The notes beneath the pieces were generated by a model. That model had not been told where the DNA came from and made no database searches. It worked only from the letters and a program-made list of their open reading frames with translations. A DNA stretch of 42,760 nucleotides from the NCBI GenBank assembly GCA_036406615.1, contig DASXAQ010000041.1, forward strand, positions 1 through 42,760, read 5' to 3'. The stretch's first letter is position 1. Every line of letters starts with the position of its first letter. Shown one piece after another: positions 17,528-24,391 of this stretch. A program made the translations under genes and the position numbers. Origin of the DNA: DASXAQ01 sp036406615 (GTDB taxonomy: Bacteria; Actinomycetota; UBA4738).

Positions 17528-19168
17528 TCAGACGCAGGCGACGGTCTGCGACCCGTCCGCCGCCGGGCGCTCCAGATCGTGCCCGTGGTTCGGCGAGTCC
17601 CACGGGTCGCCGCCTTCGCGGCCCGCCGTCGCCGAGCCGCCCTCGTGACGCGGCTCCCATTCGGCGGCCTCCTCGACGGGCATGCGCACCGTGAACGTGC
17701 TGCCGGCGCCGAGCTCGCTGTCCACCTCGATCGTGCCGCCGAGCTTGTCCAGCAGCTCCTTGACCAGCGACAGCCCCAGCCCCGCGCCGCGGAACATCCG
17801 GGTCGACGAGGAATCCACCTGGTAGAAGCGGTCGAAGATCCGCTCGCTCTGCTCGCGCGAGATGCCGATGCCCTGGTCGCGCACCCAGAACACCAGCGAG
17901 CGCCGGTCGGAGCGGGCGCCGACCTCACAGGGCGTTCCCTCGGGGGAGTACTTCAGAGCGTTGTCGATCAGGTTCGACAGCACGCGGCCGAGCAGGTCGC
18001 GGTCGGTATGCAACACGGGGAGGGCCGGAGGCAGGCTGAGGCGGATGCGCTCGCCGTTCGCCGCGTGCGCCTCGACGATCTCGGAGCACAGCTCGTGGAA
18101 CGACACGCGGGTGAGCGAGACGGCCAGCGTGTCGTTCTCCACGCGGGACACGGTCAGCAGGTTTTCGACCAGCCGAAGCAGCCGGTCGCCCTGGCGCTCC
18201 ATCGCCTGGAGAAACTCGGACCGGGTCTCGGCGTCGTCGGCGAACTCGGGGCGCCGCAGCGTCTTGGCGAACCCGATGATGGCGGTCAGCGGCGTGCGGA
18301 GCTCGTGCGACACGACGGCGACGAACTCGCTCTTCATGCGGTTCAACTCCAGGAGCTCGGCGACGTTGGCCTGCTCGGTCGCCAGCAGCTCTTCCAGGCG
18401 CCTCGCCTGGTCCGCCAGCAATTCGTTCTGCTCCGCAAGCCGATCGGCGAGCGCGCGGCTCTGGAAGTACATGTGCCGCGCGAACACCAGCGCGGCCAGG
18501 AACACCGCCACCGACCACGGGCCGAGGTCGTTGTAGAACTTCACGATGATCACGCCGGACAGCCCCAGCACGAAATAGCTGAGGAAGAACTGATACGGCG
18601 CGACGCCGTGCATGCGCGAGAGGATCTGCGGCAGCGGGATGCCGGTCGCCAGCCGGGCGGTGAACGCGATGATGAGCATGTTCACCAGGTAGCCCGTGAG
18701 GGCGGCGAGCAGGACGGCGGGCATCAGCGAGGGCCAGCTGGACGTCGACGAGGCCAGCGCGTGGAACACGGCTCCCTCGGCCATCACCGTGGCGGCCATC
18801 TGGCAGTGGTTGAACAGCGCGTCCCGGAACGAGACCGTGCGGCGAAGCTCGCGCGGCTCGATGGATCCGAGCAGCGCGACGAGCCCAGCCAGCGGGGGGA
18901 TGTAGATCAACGCGACGGCGAAACGGATCGGGAACGCGAGGCTCAACTGCAGTCCGCCCCATGCCGGCACGGGCATCAGGTCGACCAGGGCGATGGCCAT
19001 GGCCCAGAACAGCAGAGCTGGGTCTGCCAGGCCGCGCGGATGGATGGCGCCCCAGGCGAGGATGCCCCCGAGCACGGGGAGGATGATCGCGAACTGGTAG
19101 ACCTTCAGTGCGAGCCGTTGCTCGCGAATGTCCTGCGCGCCGACCTGAGCCGGCACCTCATCCGACAC
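17528..19168 (-). CDS. Orphan sensor histidine kinase (HisKA/HATPase_c) with polytopic membrane sensor
   Basis: 546 residues from GTG 19166-19168, chosen because GGAGGG lies 6 bases upstream; a TTG at 19192 lacks such a site. Residues ~20-235 hold six to seven hydrophobic segments with RELR (106-109) and VSFRDALFNHCQMA (112-125), closely matching the kinase at 585-2000. A coiled-coil linker (~238-280) leads to HisKA with phospho-acceptor His288 (SHELRTPL). HATPase_c motifs are NLIDNALKYS, DQGIGI and GAGLGLSLV. The last ~45 residues are a polar tail without a recognised domain. No response regulator is nearby. It is divergent from the micro-peptide gene at 19406, with 237 bases between starts. 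The signal is unknown; the divergent peptide is a candidate. Confidence 0.9.
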   Translation of the reverse strand: MSDEVPAQVGAQDIREQRLALKVYQFAIILPVLGGILAWGAIHPRGLADPALLFWAMAIALVDLMPVPAWGGLQLSLAFPIRFAVALIYIPPLAGLVALLGSIEPRELRRTVSFRDALFNHCQMAATVMAEGAVFHALASSTSSWPSLMPAVLLAALTGYLVNMLIIAFTARLATGIPLPQILSRMHGVAPYQFFLSYFVLGLSGVIIVKFYNDLGPWSVAVFLAALVFARHMYFQSRALADRLAEQNELLADQARRLEELLATEQANVAELLELNRMKSEFVAVVSHELRTPLTAIIGFAKTLRRPEFADDAETRSEFLQAMERQGDRLLRLVENLLTVSRVENDTLAVSLTRVSFHELCSEIVEAHAANGERIRLSLPPALPVLHTDRDLLGRVLSNLIDNALKYSPEGTPCEVGARSDRRSLVFWVRDQGIGISREQSERIFDRFYQVDSSSTRMFRGAGLGLSLVKELLDKLGGTIEVDSELGAGSTFTVRMPVEEAAEWEPRHEGGSATAGREGGDPWDSPNHGHDLERPAADGSQTVACV

Positions 19169-19382
19169 GTGTCGCCCTCCGCTCGTCTTCAATTCGCGTT
19201 GCTGACCCCGTGCTTCCCTATCGGCGCGCTACGCGACACCCTGTAGCCCTCGCTGACGGGCTCCCGTGGGCCGCGTCGTTCGCGGCGCCTCCCCGTGCGG
19301 GGGATCCCCGAGTTCCGGTCGTCGTGCGACATGGGGCTCAACTTTCGCCCCCGGTTCTGCCGATGGAATTGGCAACAACGAA

Positions 19383-19405
19383 GCCTCCAGGGAGGAGGTG
19401 ATCCA
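19383..19405 (+). promoter_or_regulatory. Extended Shine-Dalgarno that can fold into a hairpin
   Basis: AGGAGGTGATCCA at 19393-19405 is complementary to the bacterial 16S rRNA 3' end (GGATCACCTCCT) over about 13 bases, far more than a usual ribosome site, and ends directly before TTG 19406. The preceding CCTCC (19384-19388) can pair with GGAGG (19394-19398) around an AGGGA loop, masking the site. This could act as a translation switch for the micro-peptide. Confidence 0.6.
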
Positions 19406-19486
19406 TTGCGGTTGCGTCGAGTCGCTGCATCTCTCGGCTGGCTCCTCGCCCTGCTGGTCGCGGCTGGGGCCGAGTGGCGCTGGTAG
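19406..19486 (+). CDS. 26-aa hydrophobic micro-peptide, signal-peptide-like (paralogue of 395-478)
   Basis: A TTG start directly follows a 13-base match to the anti-Shine-Dalgarno. The product has a basic head (RLRR), a hydrophobic core (VAASLGWLLALLVAAGA) and the tail EWRW, then TAG; a terminator follows at 19512-19551. The head, core and AGA| site look like a complete Sec signal peptide with only four residues left for a mature product. Twelve of 23 aligned positions match the peptide at 395-478, and the W-basic tail is shared. It is divergent from a sensor kinase gene. Possible roles are a secreted or membrane-held signal, a kinase partner, or a type I-like toxin; sequence alone cannot decide. 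The frame is open back to 19295, but the ribosome site favours TTG. Confidence 0.6.
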   Translation: MRLRRVAASLGWLLALLVAAGAEWRW

Positions 19487-19511
19487 TCGAGGCTGCCTCA
19501 TAGAACGAGTG

Positions 19512-19551
19512 CCGCCCCCGCCGGCTTGCCGGACGGGGGCGGTACCCTTTT
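19512..19551 (+). terminator. Intrinsic terminator after the micro-peptide gene
   Basis: CCGCCCCCG (19512-19520) pairs with CGGGGGCGG (19534-19542). The inner arms CCGGC and GCCGG extend the stem, and TACCCTTTT follows. It closes the micro-peptide transcript 25 bases after its stop. The TACCCT at 19543-19548 also fits a TAnnnT -10 box for the next gene, so terminator and nei promoter may overlap. Confidence 0.7.
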
Positions 19552-19565
19552 CGGCGTGACGGGCG

Positions 19566-20423
19566 ATGCCTGAGGGCGACACCGTGTTGGTTGCCGCGCG
19601 TCGCCTGCACGCGGCGCTCGCCCAAGAACGACTGCTGCGCACGGATTTTCGAGTTCCGGCGTATGCCATGCACGATCTGTCCGGCCGGGTGCTGCGCGAG
19701 GTCGCGGCCCGCGGCAAGCACCTGCTGTTGCGCACCGCCGACGGCGTGACGCTGCACACGCACTTCGGCATGGACGGCCGCTGGGACCTGTACCGTCCCG
19801 GCCGTCCGTGGCGCGGCCCCGACCACGAGGTCCGCGCGGTCTTGAAAACGACCCCATGGGTCGCCGTCGCGACCCGGCTGCGCGTCCTCGAGATATTTCC
19901 CACATCGCACGAAACGGTGGCGCTCGCCCACCTCGGGCCGGACGTGCTCGGCCCCGACTGGGACCCGGATGAGGCGGTGCGCCGGCTCACGTCCGATCCG
20001 GACCGGCCGGTGGGGGAGGCTCTTCTGGACCAGGGGGTGATGGCCGGGCCGGGCAACGTCTACCGCAGCGAGGTGTGCTTCCTGCGGGGCCTGGATCCGT
20101 TCGCGCCCGCCGGCGCCTGCGCCGATCCCCGCGCACTCGTGGACCTCGTGAAGCGCGCGATGGAAGCCAACCGCGCGACGGGCCGGCAGATCACGACCGG
20201 CGACACGCGGCGGGGACGCGAACAGTGGGTCTACGGGCGCGCGGGGCAGCCGTGCCGGCGATGCGGGACCACGATCCTGCGCGGCGGGGGCAGCCCCGAG
20301 CGGGTCGTGTTCTGGTGTCCGTCGTGCCAGCCGGGCTCGCCTAGATCGAACGCATCGACCGGACCGGCGAGCGCGGGCCGAACCTCGGCGCGCGGATCCC
20401 CGCGGCCTCGATCAGGCGGATGA
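19566..20423 (+). CDS. nei: Nei/Fpg-family DNA glycosylase (endonuclease VIII-like)
   Basis: 285 residues. The start MPEGDTV supplies the catalytic N-terminal Pro and Glu of Fpg/Nei enzymes once Met is removed. The ARGKHLL segment carries the conserved catalytic-loop lysine. A helix-two-turn-helix region reads GEALLDQGVMAGPGNVYRSE. The zinc finger is complete: Cys230, Cys233, Cys251, Cys254. The enzyme removes oxidised bases and cuts the abasic site in base excision repair. PEGDTV rather than PELPEVE points to the Nei branch (actinobacterial Nei2-like). The last ~30 residues after the zinc finger are Ser/Arg-rich and overlap by 83 bases the end of the convergent alkA-like gene, so they are probably a non-conserved tail. 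Confidence 0.9.
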   Translation: MPEGDTVLVAARRLHAALAQERLLRTDFRVPAYAMHDLSGRVLREVAARGKHLLLRTADGVTLHTHFGMDGRWDLYRPGRPWRGPDHEVRAVLKTTPWVAVATRLRVLEIFPTSHETVALAHLGPDVLGPDWDPDEAVRRLTSDPDRPVGEALLDQGVMAGPGNVYRSEVCFLRGLDPFAPAGACADPRALVDLVKRAMEANRATGRQITTGDTRRGREQWVYGRAGQPCRRCGTTILRGGGSPERVVFWCPSCQPGSPRSNASTGPASAGRTSARGSPRPRSGG

Positions 20424-21279
20424 CACGGCCGCGGTGCCCCGCATAGGGCTGCAGCGCCTCGAGCATCGCCGCGTCGTCACCTCTGGGCTCGCCCCGGAGC
20501 GCCCACGCGACCGTGTTCGGGATGTGGAAGTCGCCGACCGAGACCGCGTCGGCGTCCCCGAGCGCCACGCCCGCAACCTCCGCCGCCGTCCACGGACCGA
20601 TGCCGGGGAACGCCATCAGCCGCCGCTGCGCGTCGGGCGCGGTCATCTCGACGGTCTCCTCCAGCCGCGGCGCGCGGGCCGCGGCGAACGAGAGCACCTT
20701 GGCGCGCCGGCGCTCGATGCCCAGAGGGTGGAACTCGTGGTACGGGCGCCTTGCGATCGCGTCGGGCTCGGGAAGCACGCGCAGGCTCGGCGCGCCGGGA
20801 GCCGCGGGCGCGGGTTCGCCCCACGCCCTCATCAGGCGTCGTCGAGCGGCGCCGGCCTCGGCGCCCGTCACCTTCTGCGCCAGGACCGACGGCACCAGTG
20901 CCTCGAAGACCGCGCGCGTTCGCGGGATGCGAAGGCCCGGGAACCGCCGATGCAGCTCGCCGACCAGCCCGCGCCCCGGCTCGAATCCCTGGAGCGAGTC
21001 GGTGGCGCCGATCGCCTCGGGCGCGAACTCCACCGCCCACTCGGCGCCGGGCCCCCACGCGCGCACGGCCACCGCGTACCCGCCGCCGGAGTAGCGAACG
21101 GTCGCCGGACCTTCCGGCGTGCGCGTCGCGCGCCACCACGTCGTGGTTGCCTCGCGTCGAAGGCCGGGGTCGCGGCCGATGGGGGCGATCTGTCCGAACG
21201 TGAGCGCCAGGTCGACGGGCAGCGCCGGCGTCACGATCGCGCTCGCGTCGGGCGGCGGCCCGTCCGATGTCCGGCTCAT
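20341..21279 (-). CDS. AlkA-like DNA-3-methyladenine glycosylase (HhH-GPD)
   Basis: 312 residues from ATG 21277-21279. An upstream ATG overlaps a TACGAT -10 box, which would start transcription within a few bases of 21279, so this near-leaderless start is preferred. The HhH-GPD core is clear: MAFPGIGPWTAAEVA as the helix-hairpin-helix, then the catalytic aspartate Asp250 in SVGDFHIP. The N-terminal ~110 residues resemble the AlkA-type beta domain. It excises alkylated purines in base excision repair. There are no iron-sulphur cysteines at the C-terminus, as expected for AlkA rather than Nth/MutY. The gene is convergent with nei, so two glycosylases of different damage classes are paired tail to tail with an 83-base overlap. 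Confidence 0.87.
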   Translation of the reverse strand: MSRTSDGPPPDASAIVTPALPVDLALTFGQIAPIGRDPGLRREATTTWWRATRTPEGPATVRYSGGGYAVAVRAWGPGAEWAVEFAPEAIGATDSLQGFEPGRGLVGELHRRFPGLRIPRTRAVFEALVPSVLAQKVTGAEAGAARRRLMRAWGEPAPAAPGAPSLRVLPEPDAIARRPYHEFHPLGIERRRAKVLSFAAARAPRLEETVEMTAPDAQRRLMAFPGIGPWTAAEVAGVALGDADAVSVGDFHIPNTVAWALRGEPRGDDAAMLEALQPYAGHRGRVIRLIEAAGIRAPRFGPRSPVRSMRSI

Positions 21280-21307
21280 GTCGCCGCGCATCGTATCCGC
21301 CCCCGCG

Positions 21308-22027
21308 TCACGCGGCGGCGTCCGGGCGGGCGGCGGTGAACAGCGTCACCATCCCGCCGGTGAGCGGCCGCGCGGCGGCCGGCCGAAACCCCGCCTCCTC
21401 CAGCAAGGTCACGACCTCCTGCGGCGACGGCAGCTGCGCGAGCGACCGGGCCAGGTAGCGGTAGGCCTCGCGCTTGCCGAACACCGCCCCGAGCGCCGGG
21501 GCAGCCGTCCCGAAGTAGAGGTCGAACGGCCGCCGAAGCACCGACGCCGACGGCTCCGTGATGTCCACGATGGCCAGGCGCCCGCCCGGCGCGGCGACGC
21601 GCGCCAGCTCAGCGAACGCGCCCGGCAGGTCCGACAGGTTGCGAAGGACGAACGCCGACGCGATCGCGTCGAACGCGCCGTCGCGAAACGGCAGGGCGAA
21701 CGCGCTGCCCTGCACCAGGCGAACGTGCGTCGCGGGATGCGCGGCCGCGGCCCGGAGCATGCCCGCGCTCACGTCCAGCCCCACGACCGCTGACGACCCG
21801 TCCGCCAGCGCGCGAGACAGCTCGCCGGTGCCGCACCCGAGGTCGAGCACCGCGTCGCCCCGCGCGGCCGCGGCCGCACGGACCGCCGCGCGTCGCCACC
21901 GGCGATCCAGGCCGAGCGACAGCAGCCCGTTGACGAGGTCGTAGCGCTCGACCACGTCGTCGAACATCTCGCGCACGCGCCGCTCCTGCGGCGCCGTCCG
22001 TGCTCGTGGCTGGCCCCGATCGTCCAT
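21308..22027 (-). CDS. UbiE/MenG-type quinone methyltransferase
   Basis: 239 residues. The N-terminal FDDVVERYDLVNGLLSLGLD is the UbiE/MenG/COQ5 signature, the SAM motif I is VLDLGCGTGEL, and the family's second signature is also recognisable around RNLSDLPGAFAELARVAAPG. These enzymes C-methylate demethylmenaquinone or the ubiquinone precursor, the last steps in respiratory quinone synthesis. In an actinobacterial or chloroflexi-type cell menaquinone is the likely quinone. No other men gene is present here. It is divergent from the CO dehydrogenase operon, whose enzyme feeds electrons to the quinone pool, which makes the neighbourhood functionally sensible though not proof of a link. There is only weak ribosome-site sequence before the ATG. 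Confidence 0.9.
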   Translation of the reverse strand: MDDRGQPRARTAPQERRVREMFDDVVERYDLVNGLLSLGLDRRWRRAAVRAAAAARGDAVLDLGCGTGELSRALADGSSAVVGLDVSAGMLRAAAAHPATHVRLVQGSAFALPFRDGAFDAIASAFVLRNLSDLPGAFAELARVAAPGGRLAIVDITEPSASVLRRPFDLYFGTAAPALGAVFGKREAYRYLARSLAQLPSPQEVVTLLEEAGFRPAAARPLTGGMVTLFTAARPDAAA

Positions 22028-22085
22028 CCTCGCCTACCATCATGACGGGCGGTGTCCAGGAGCGGTCGCGGGGCAAGGAGGCTCG

Positions 22086-22703
22086 ATGCAGATCGAGAAC
22101 GAGTTCGAGGTCAAGGCGCCCATCCAGAACGTGTGGGCCTACCTGCTGGACGTCGAGCGCGTCGCGCCGTGCATGCCGGGCGCCGAACTGACCGAGGTCG
22201 TGGACGCGGACACGTACAAGGGGAAGACCAACGTGAAGCTCGGACCGGTCAGCCTGTCGTTCGCCGGCACCGTGGTGATGCAGGAGCGGGACGAATCTGC
22301 GCACCGGGTCGTGATGAAGGCCGAAGGCCGCGAGCAGCGCGGCAAGGGCGCCGCCTCCGCCGTCGTGACATCAACGCTGTCGTCGGTGGACGGCGGAACG
22401 AAGGTGGGCGTCGTCGCCGACCTCACGATCACCGGGGCGGTCGCCCAGTACGGTCGCGGATTGATCCAGGACATCTCGCAGCGGCTGGCACAGCAGTTCG
22501 CCGAGTGCCTCGAGTCCAACATCGAGGCGGAGGCCGCCGCGGCGGCTGCCCCCGAAGGAGGCGGCGCGTCACCGGCGGCCAGACCGGCAGCCGCGGCCGC
22601 CCCCGTCAAGGGCGTCCGGCTGGGCCTTTGGGCGTTCTGGCAGGCCATCGCCCGGTTCTTCCGACGCCTGTTCGGATCCAGACCCACCTCCGGCGCCGCT
22701 TGA
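22086..22703 (+). CDS. coxG: CoxG-family SRPBCC protein (CO dehydrogenase subunit G type)
   Basis: 205 residues, ATG after AAGGAGG. Residues 1-~150 are a CoxG/SRPBCC fold (FEVKAPIQNVWAYLLDVERV, CMPGAEL, YKGKTNVKLGP). An Ala/Pro-rich linker (~151-180) leads to an amphipathic, aromatic and basic tail (LGLWAFWQAIARFFRRLFGS). In the carboxydotroph Afipia carboxidovorans (formerly Oligotropha), CoxG recruits the CO dehydrogenase to the cytoplasmic membrane. The aromatic/basic tail seen here would suit membrane or quinone-side attachment (inference). A TACCAT -10-like box at 22035-22040 lies ~45 bases upstream. It is first in the form I operon and has a shorter paralogue directly after it. Confidence 0.88.
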   Translation: MQIENEFEVKAPIQNVWAYLLDVERVAPCMPGAELTEVVDADTYKGKTNVKLGPVSLSFAGTVVMQERDESAHRVVMKAEGREQRGKGAASAVVTSTLSSVDGGTKVGVVADLTITGAVAQYGRGLIQDISQRLAQQFAECLESNIEAEAAAAAAPEGGGASPAARPAAAAAPVKGVRLGLWAFWQAIARFFRRLFGSRPTSGAA

Positions 22704-22782
22704 AGGACCCTTCGCCGACGGCAACAATGTCCGCGACCGCACGCGTGCCCAGGCGCGGCCGCGGAGCGAAGGAGGCGACGGG

Positions 22783-23229
22783 GTGTACCTGACGAACGAG
22801 TTCCGCGTTCCCGCGTCCATCGAGACGGCGTGGTCCTCCCTGTTGGAGGTGGAGAAGGTCGTCGCGTGCGTCCCGGGCGCGTCGCTGACCGAGACGCTCG
22901 GGCCCACGAAGTGGAAGGGCACCCTGGACGTCAGCCTCGGCGCCATTCACCTGACGTTCGAGGGCACCGTGGAGCTGAAGCAGACCGACGAGGCCACCCG
23001 TACCATCCTGATGTGGGCCGAGGGCCACGAGGGGCGGGGCAAGGGCGTGGCACACGGGACGGTGACCTCGCACCTGCACCAGGAGGGCGACGAGACCGTC
23101 GCCTCGGTGACGGCCTACCTCGAGATGTCCGGGGCCATCGCCCAGTTCAGCCGCGGGCTCATCGAGGACGTTGCCGGCGACTACGTCGAACGCTTCGCGG
23201 CCTGCCTCGCCGAGCGCCTCGGCTCGTAG
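22783..23229 (+). CDS. coxG: Second CoxG-family SRPBCC protein, lacking the membrane-binding tail
   Basis: 148 residues from GTG 22783 with AAGGAGG 8 bases upstream. It matches the fold part of the preceding gene nearly end to end (FRVPASIETAWSSLLEVEKV, CVPGASLTETLG, GRGLIEDV equivalent SRGLIEDVAGDY) but stops where the linker and aromatic tail of the first protein begin. The two may form a heteromer in which only one partner binds the membrane, or the second may act in maturation. Both are inferences from the missing tail. The gap before it is 79 bases; the main promoter for the following cox genes lies 100 bases after its stop. Confidence 0.85.
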   Translation: MYLTNEFRVPASIETAWSSLLEVEKVVACVPGASLTETLGPTKWKGTLDVSLGAIHLTFEGTVELKQTDEATRTILMWAEGHEGRGKGVAHGTVTSHLHQEGDETVASVTAYLEMSGAIAQFSRGLIEDVAGDYVERFAACLAERLGS

Positions 23230-23329
23230 CCTGCCCCGCCGCGCACCCGACCCGTCGGGGCCGGCCCGCCCGCTCGGCCCAGGCCACCATTTGCGCAGCC
23301 CAGCGGGGACGCCGGGTCGGTCGGCTGCC

Positions 23330-23359
23330 TTGACCTTTCGCGAGGGCGGGCCGGATAAT
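23330..23359 (+). promoter_or_regulatory. Near-consensus promoter of the coxM-coxM-coxS-coxL genes
   Basis: TTGACC (23330-23335) and GATAAT (23354-23359) are 18 bases apart in a 189-base gap. Transcription from about 23366 leaves a ~53-base leader ending in GGGGAGGTGACC before TTG 23419. This suggests that the catalytic genes can be driven separately from the two coxG genes. Confidence 0.75.
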
Positions 23360-23418
23360 CGGACCGGTTCGAGGTCCGAGGCCGTTTGCCGGGGGGTTCA
23401 CGCCACGGGGAGGTGACC

Positions 23419-24300
23419 TTGCTTCCGCCTAGGTTCGACTACGCCTCACCCGATTCCCTCGACGACGCGCTCTCGTTGCTGGAGCAGCACGGGAACGACG
23501 CGAAGGTCCTGGCCGGCGGCCAGTCGCTCATCCCGCTGTTGAAGCTGCGGTTCGCGTCTCCGGCGCTGCTCGTGGACGTCAACCGGATCGCAGGACTGGA
23601 CGGCATCCAGGAGGCATCGGGGCAACTGCGCATCGGCGCCCTGGCGCGACACGCGTCGGTGGCGTCCTCCGAGACGCTGAAGGCGCGCTACCCGATCCTG
23701 ACCACCACCGCGCCCCTGATCGCCGATCCGATCACGCGCGGGCGCGGCACCATGGGCGGCTCGCTGGCGCACGCCGATCCCGCGGGCGACTGGGGCTCGG
23801 TGATGCTGGCGCTCGGCGCCTCGGTGGTCGCCCGCAGCGCCACGGCGGAGCGCACGATCGCGATCTCGGACTTCTTCCGCGGGCCGTTCCGCAGCGCGCT
23901 GATGCCGAACGAGATGGTGACCGAGATCCGCATCCCTTCCGGCGGCGCTCATGTCGGGGGGACGTACCTGAAGCTCGAACGAAAGGTCGGCGACTTCGCC
24001 ACCGTCGGGGTGGCCGTCGTCCTCGATCTCTCCGACGGGGGGATCGACCGCGCCGGCATCGGTCTGACCGCGGTCGGATCCCGGAACCTCCAGGCCACGG
24101 CGGCGCAGGAGAGCCTGGTGGGCGTGTCGCCGTCGCCCGAAGCGTTCGACGCCGCGGCGGCGCTGGCGGCAGAGGCGTCCGATCCCTCCTCCGACGTTCG
24201 CGGATCGGCCGAGTACAAGCGAGCCGTCGTGCGGGCGTTCGTTCGCCGCGGGCTCGACCGCGCGCTGGAGATCGCACAGGCCGGCCGGGTGGCGGCGTGA
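23419..24300 (+). CDS. coxM: CoxM-type FAD subunit (first of two tandem copies)
   Basis: 293 residues from TTG 23419, chosen for GGAGGTGA five bases upstream. Both FAD-binding motifs of the CO dehydrogenase medium subunit are intact: AGGQSLIPLLKLR near residue 33 and GTMGGSLAHADPAGDW near 110. The C-terminal CO_deh_flav_C domain is present. CoxM carries electrons from the iron-sulphur subunit to the quinone or other acceptor. The next gene encodes a second full-length CoxM of the same length, yet only one coxS and one coxL follow. The two copies may be alternatives giving different electron acceptors, or one may serve another hydroxylase. Confidence 0.88.
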   Translation: MLPPRFDYASPDSLDDALSLLEQHGNDAKVLAGGQSLIPLLKLRFASPALLVDVNRIAGLDGIQEASGQLRIGALARHASVASSETLKARYPILTTTAPLIADPITRGRGTMGGSLAHADPAGDWGSVMLALGASVVARSATAERTIAISDFFRGPFRSALMPNEMVTEIRIPSGGAHVGGTYLKLERKVGDFATVGVAVVLDLSDGGIDRAGIGLTAVGSRNLQATAAQESLVGVSPSPEAFDAAAALAAEASDPSSDVRGSAEYKRAVVRAFVRRGLDRALEIAQAGRVAA

Positions 24301-24391
24301 CGAGCGTGCCACGCGCCGGCGGGCCGACCGGGGGTGTCGCTCGTACACCTACCCGACCCGCCGACTCCCCGACCCGATCGGAGGCCTGAGC

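Noticed and set aside
19261..19405. Riboswitch (cyclic dinucleotide type) upstream of the second micro-gene
   Set aside because: CCGATGG and GGGGGA segments are reminiscent, but the conserved cores and helices of the known classes could not be laid out.
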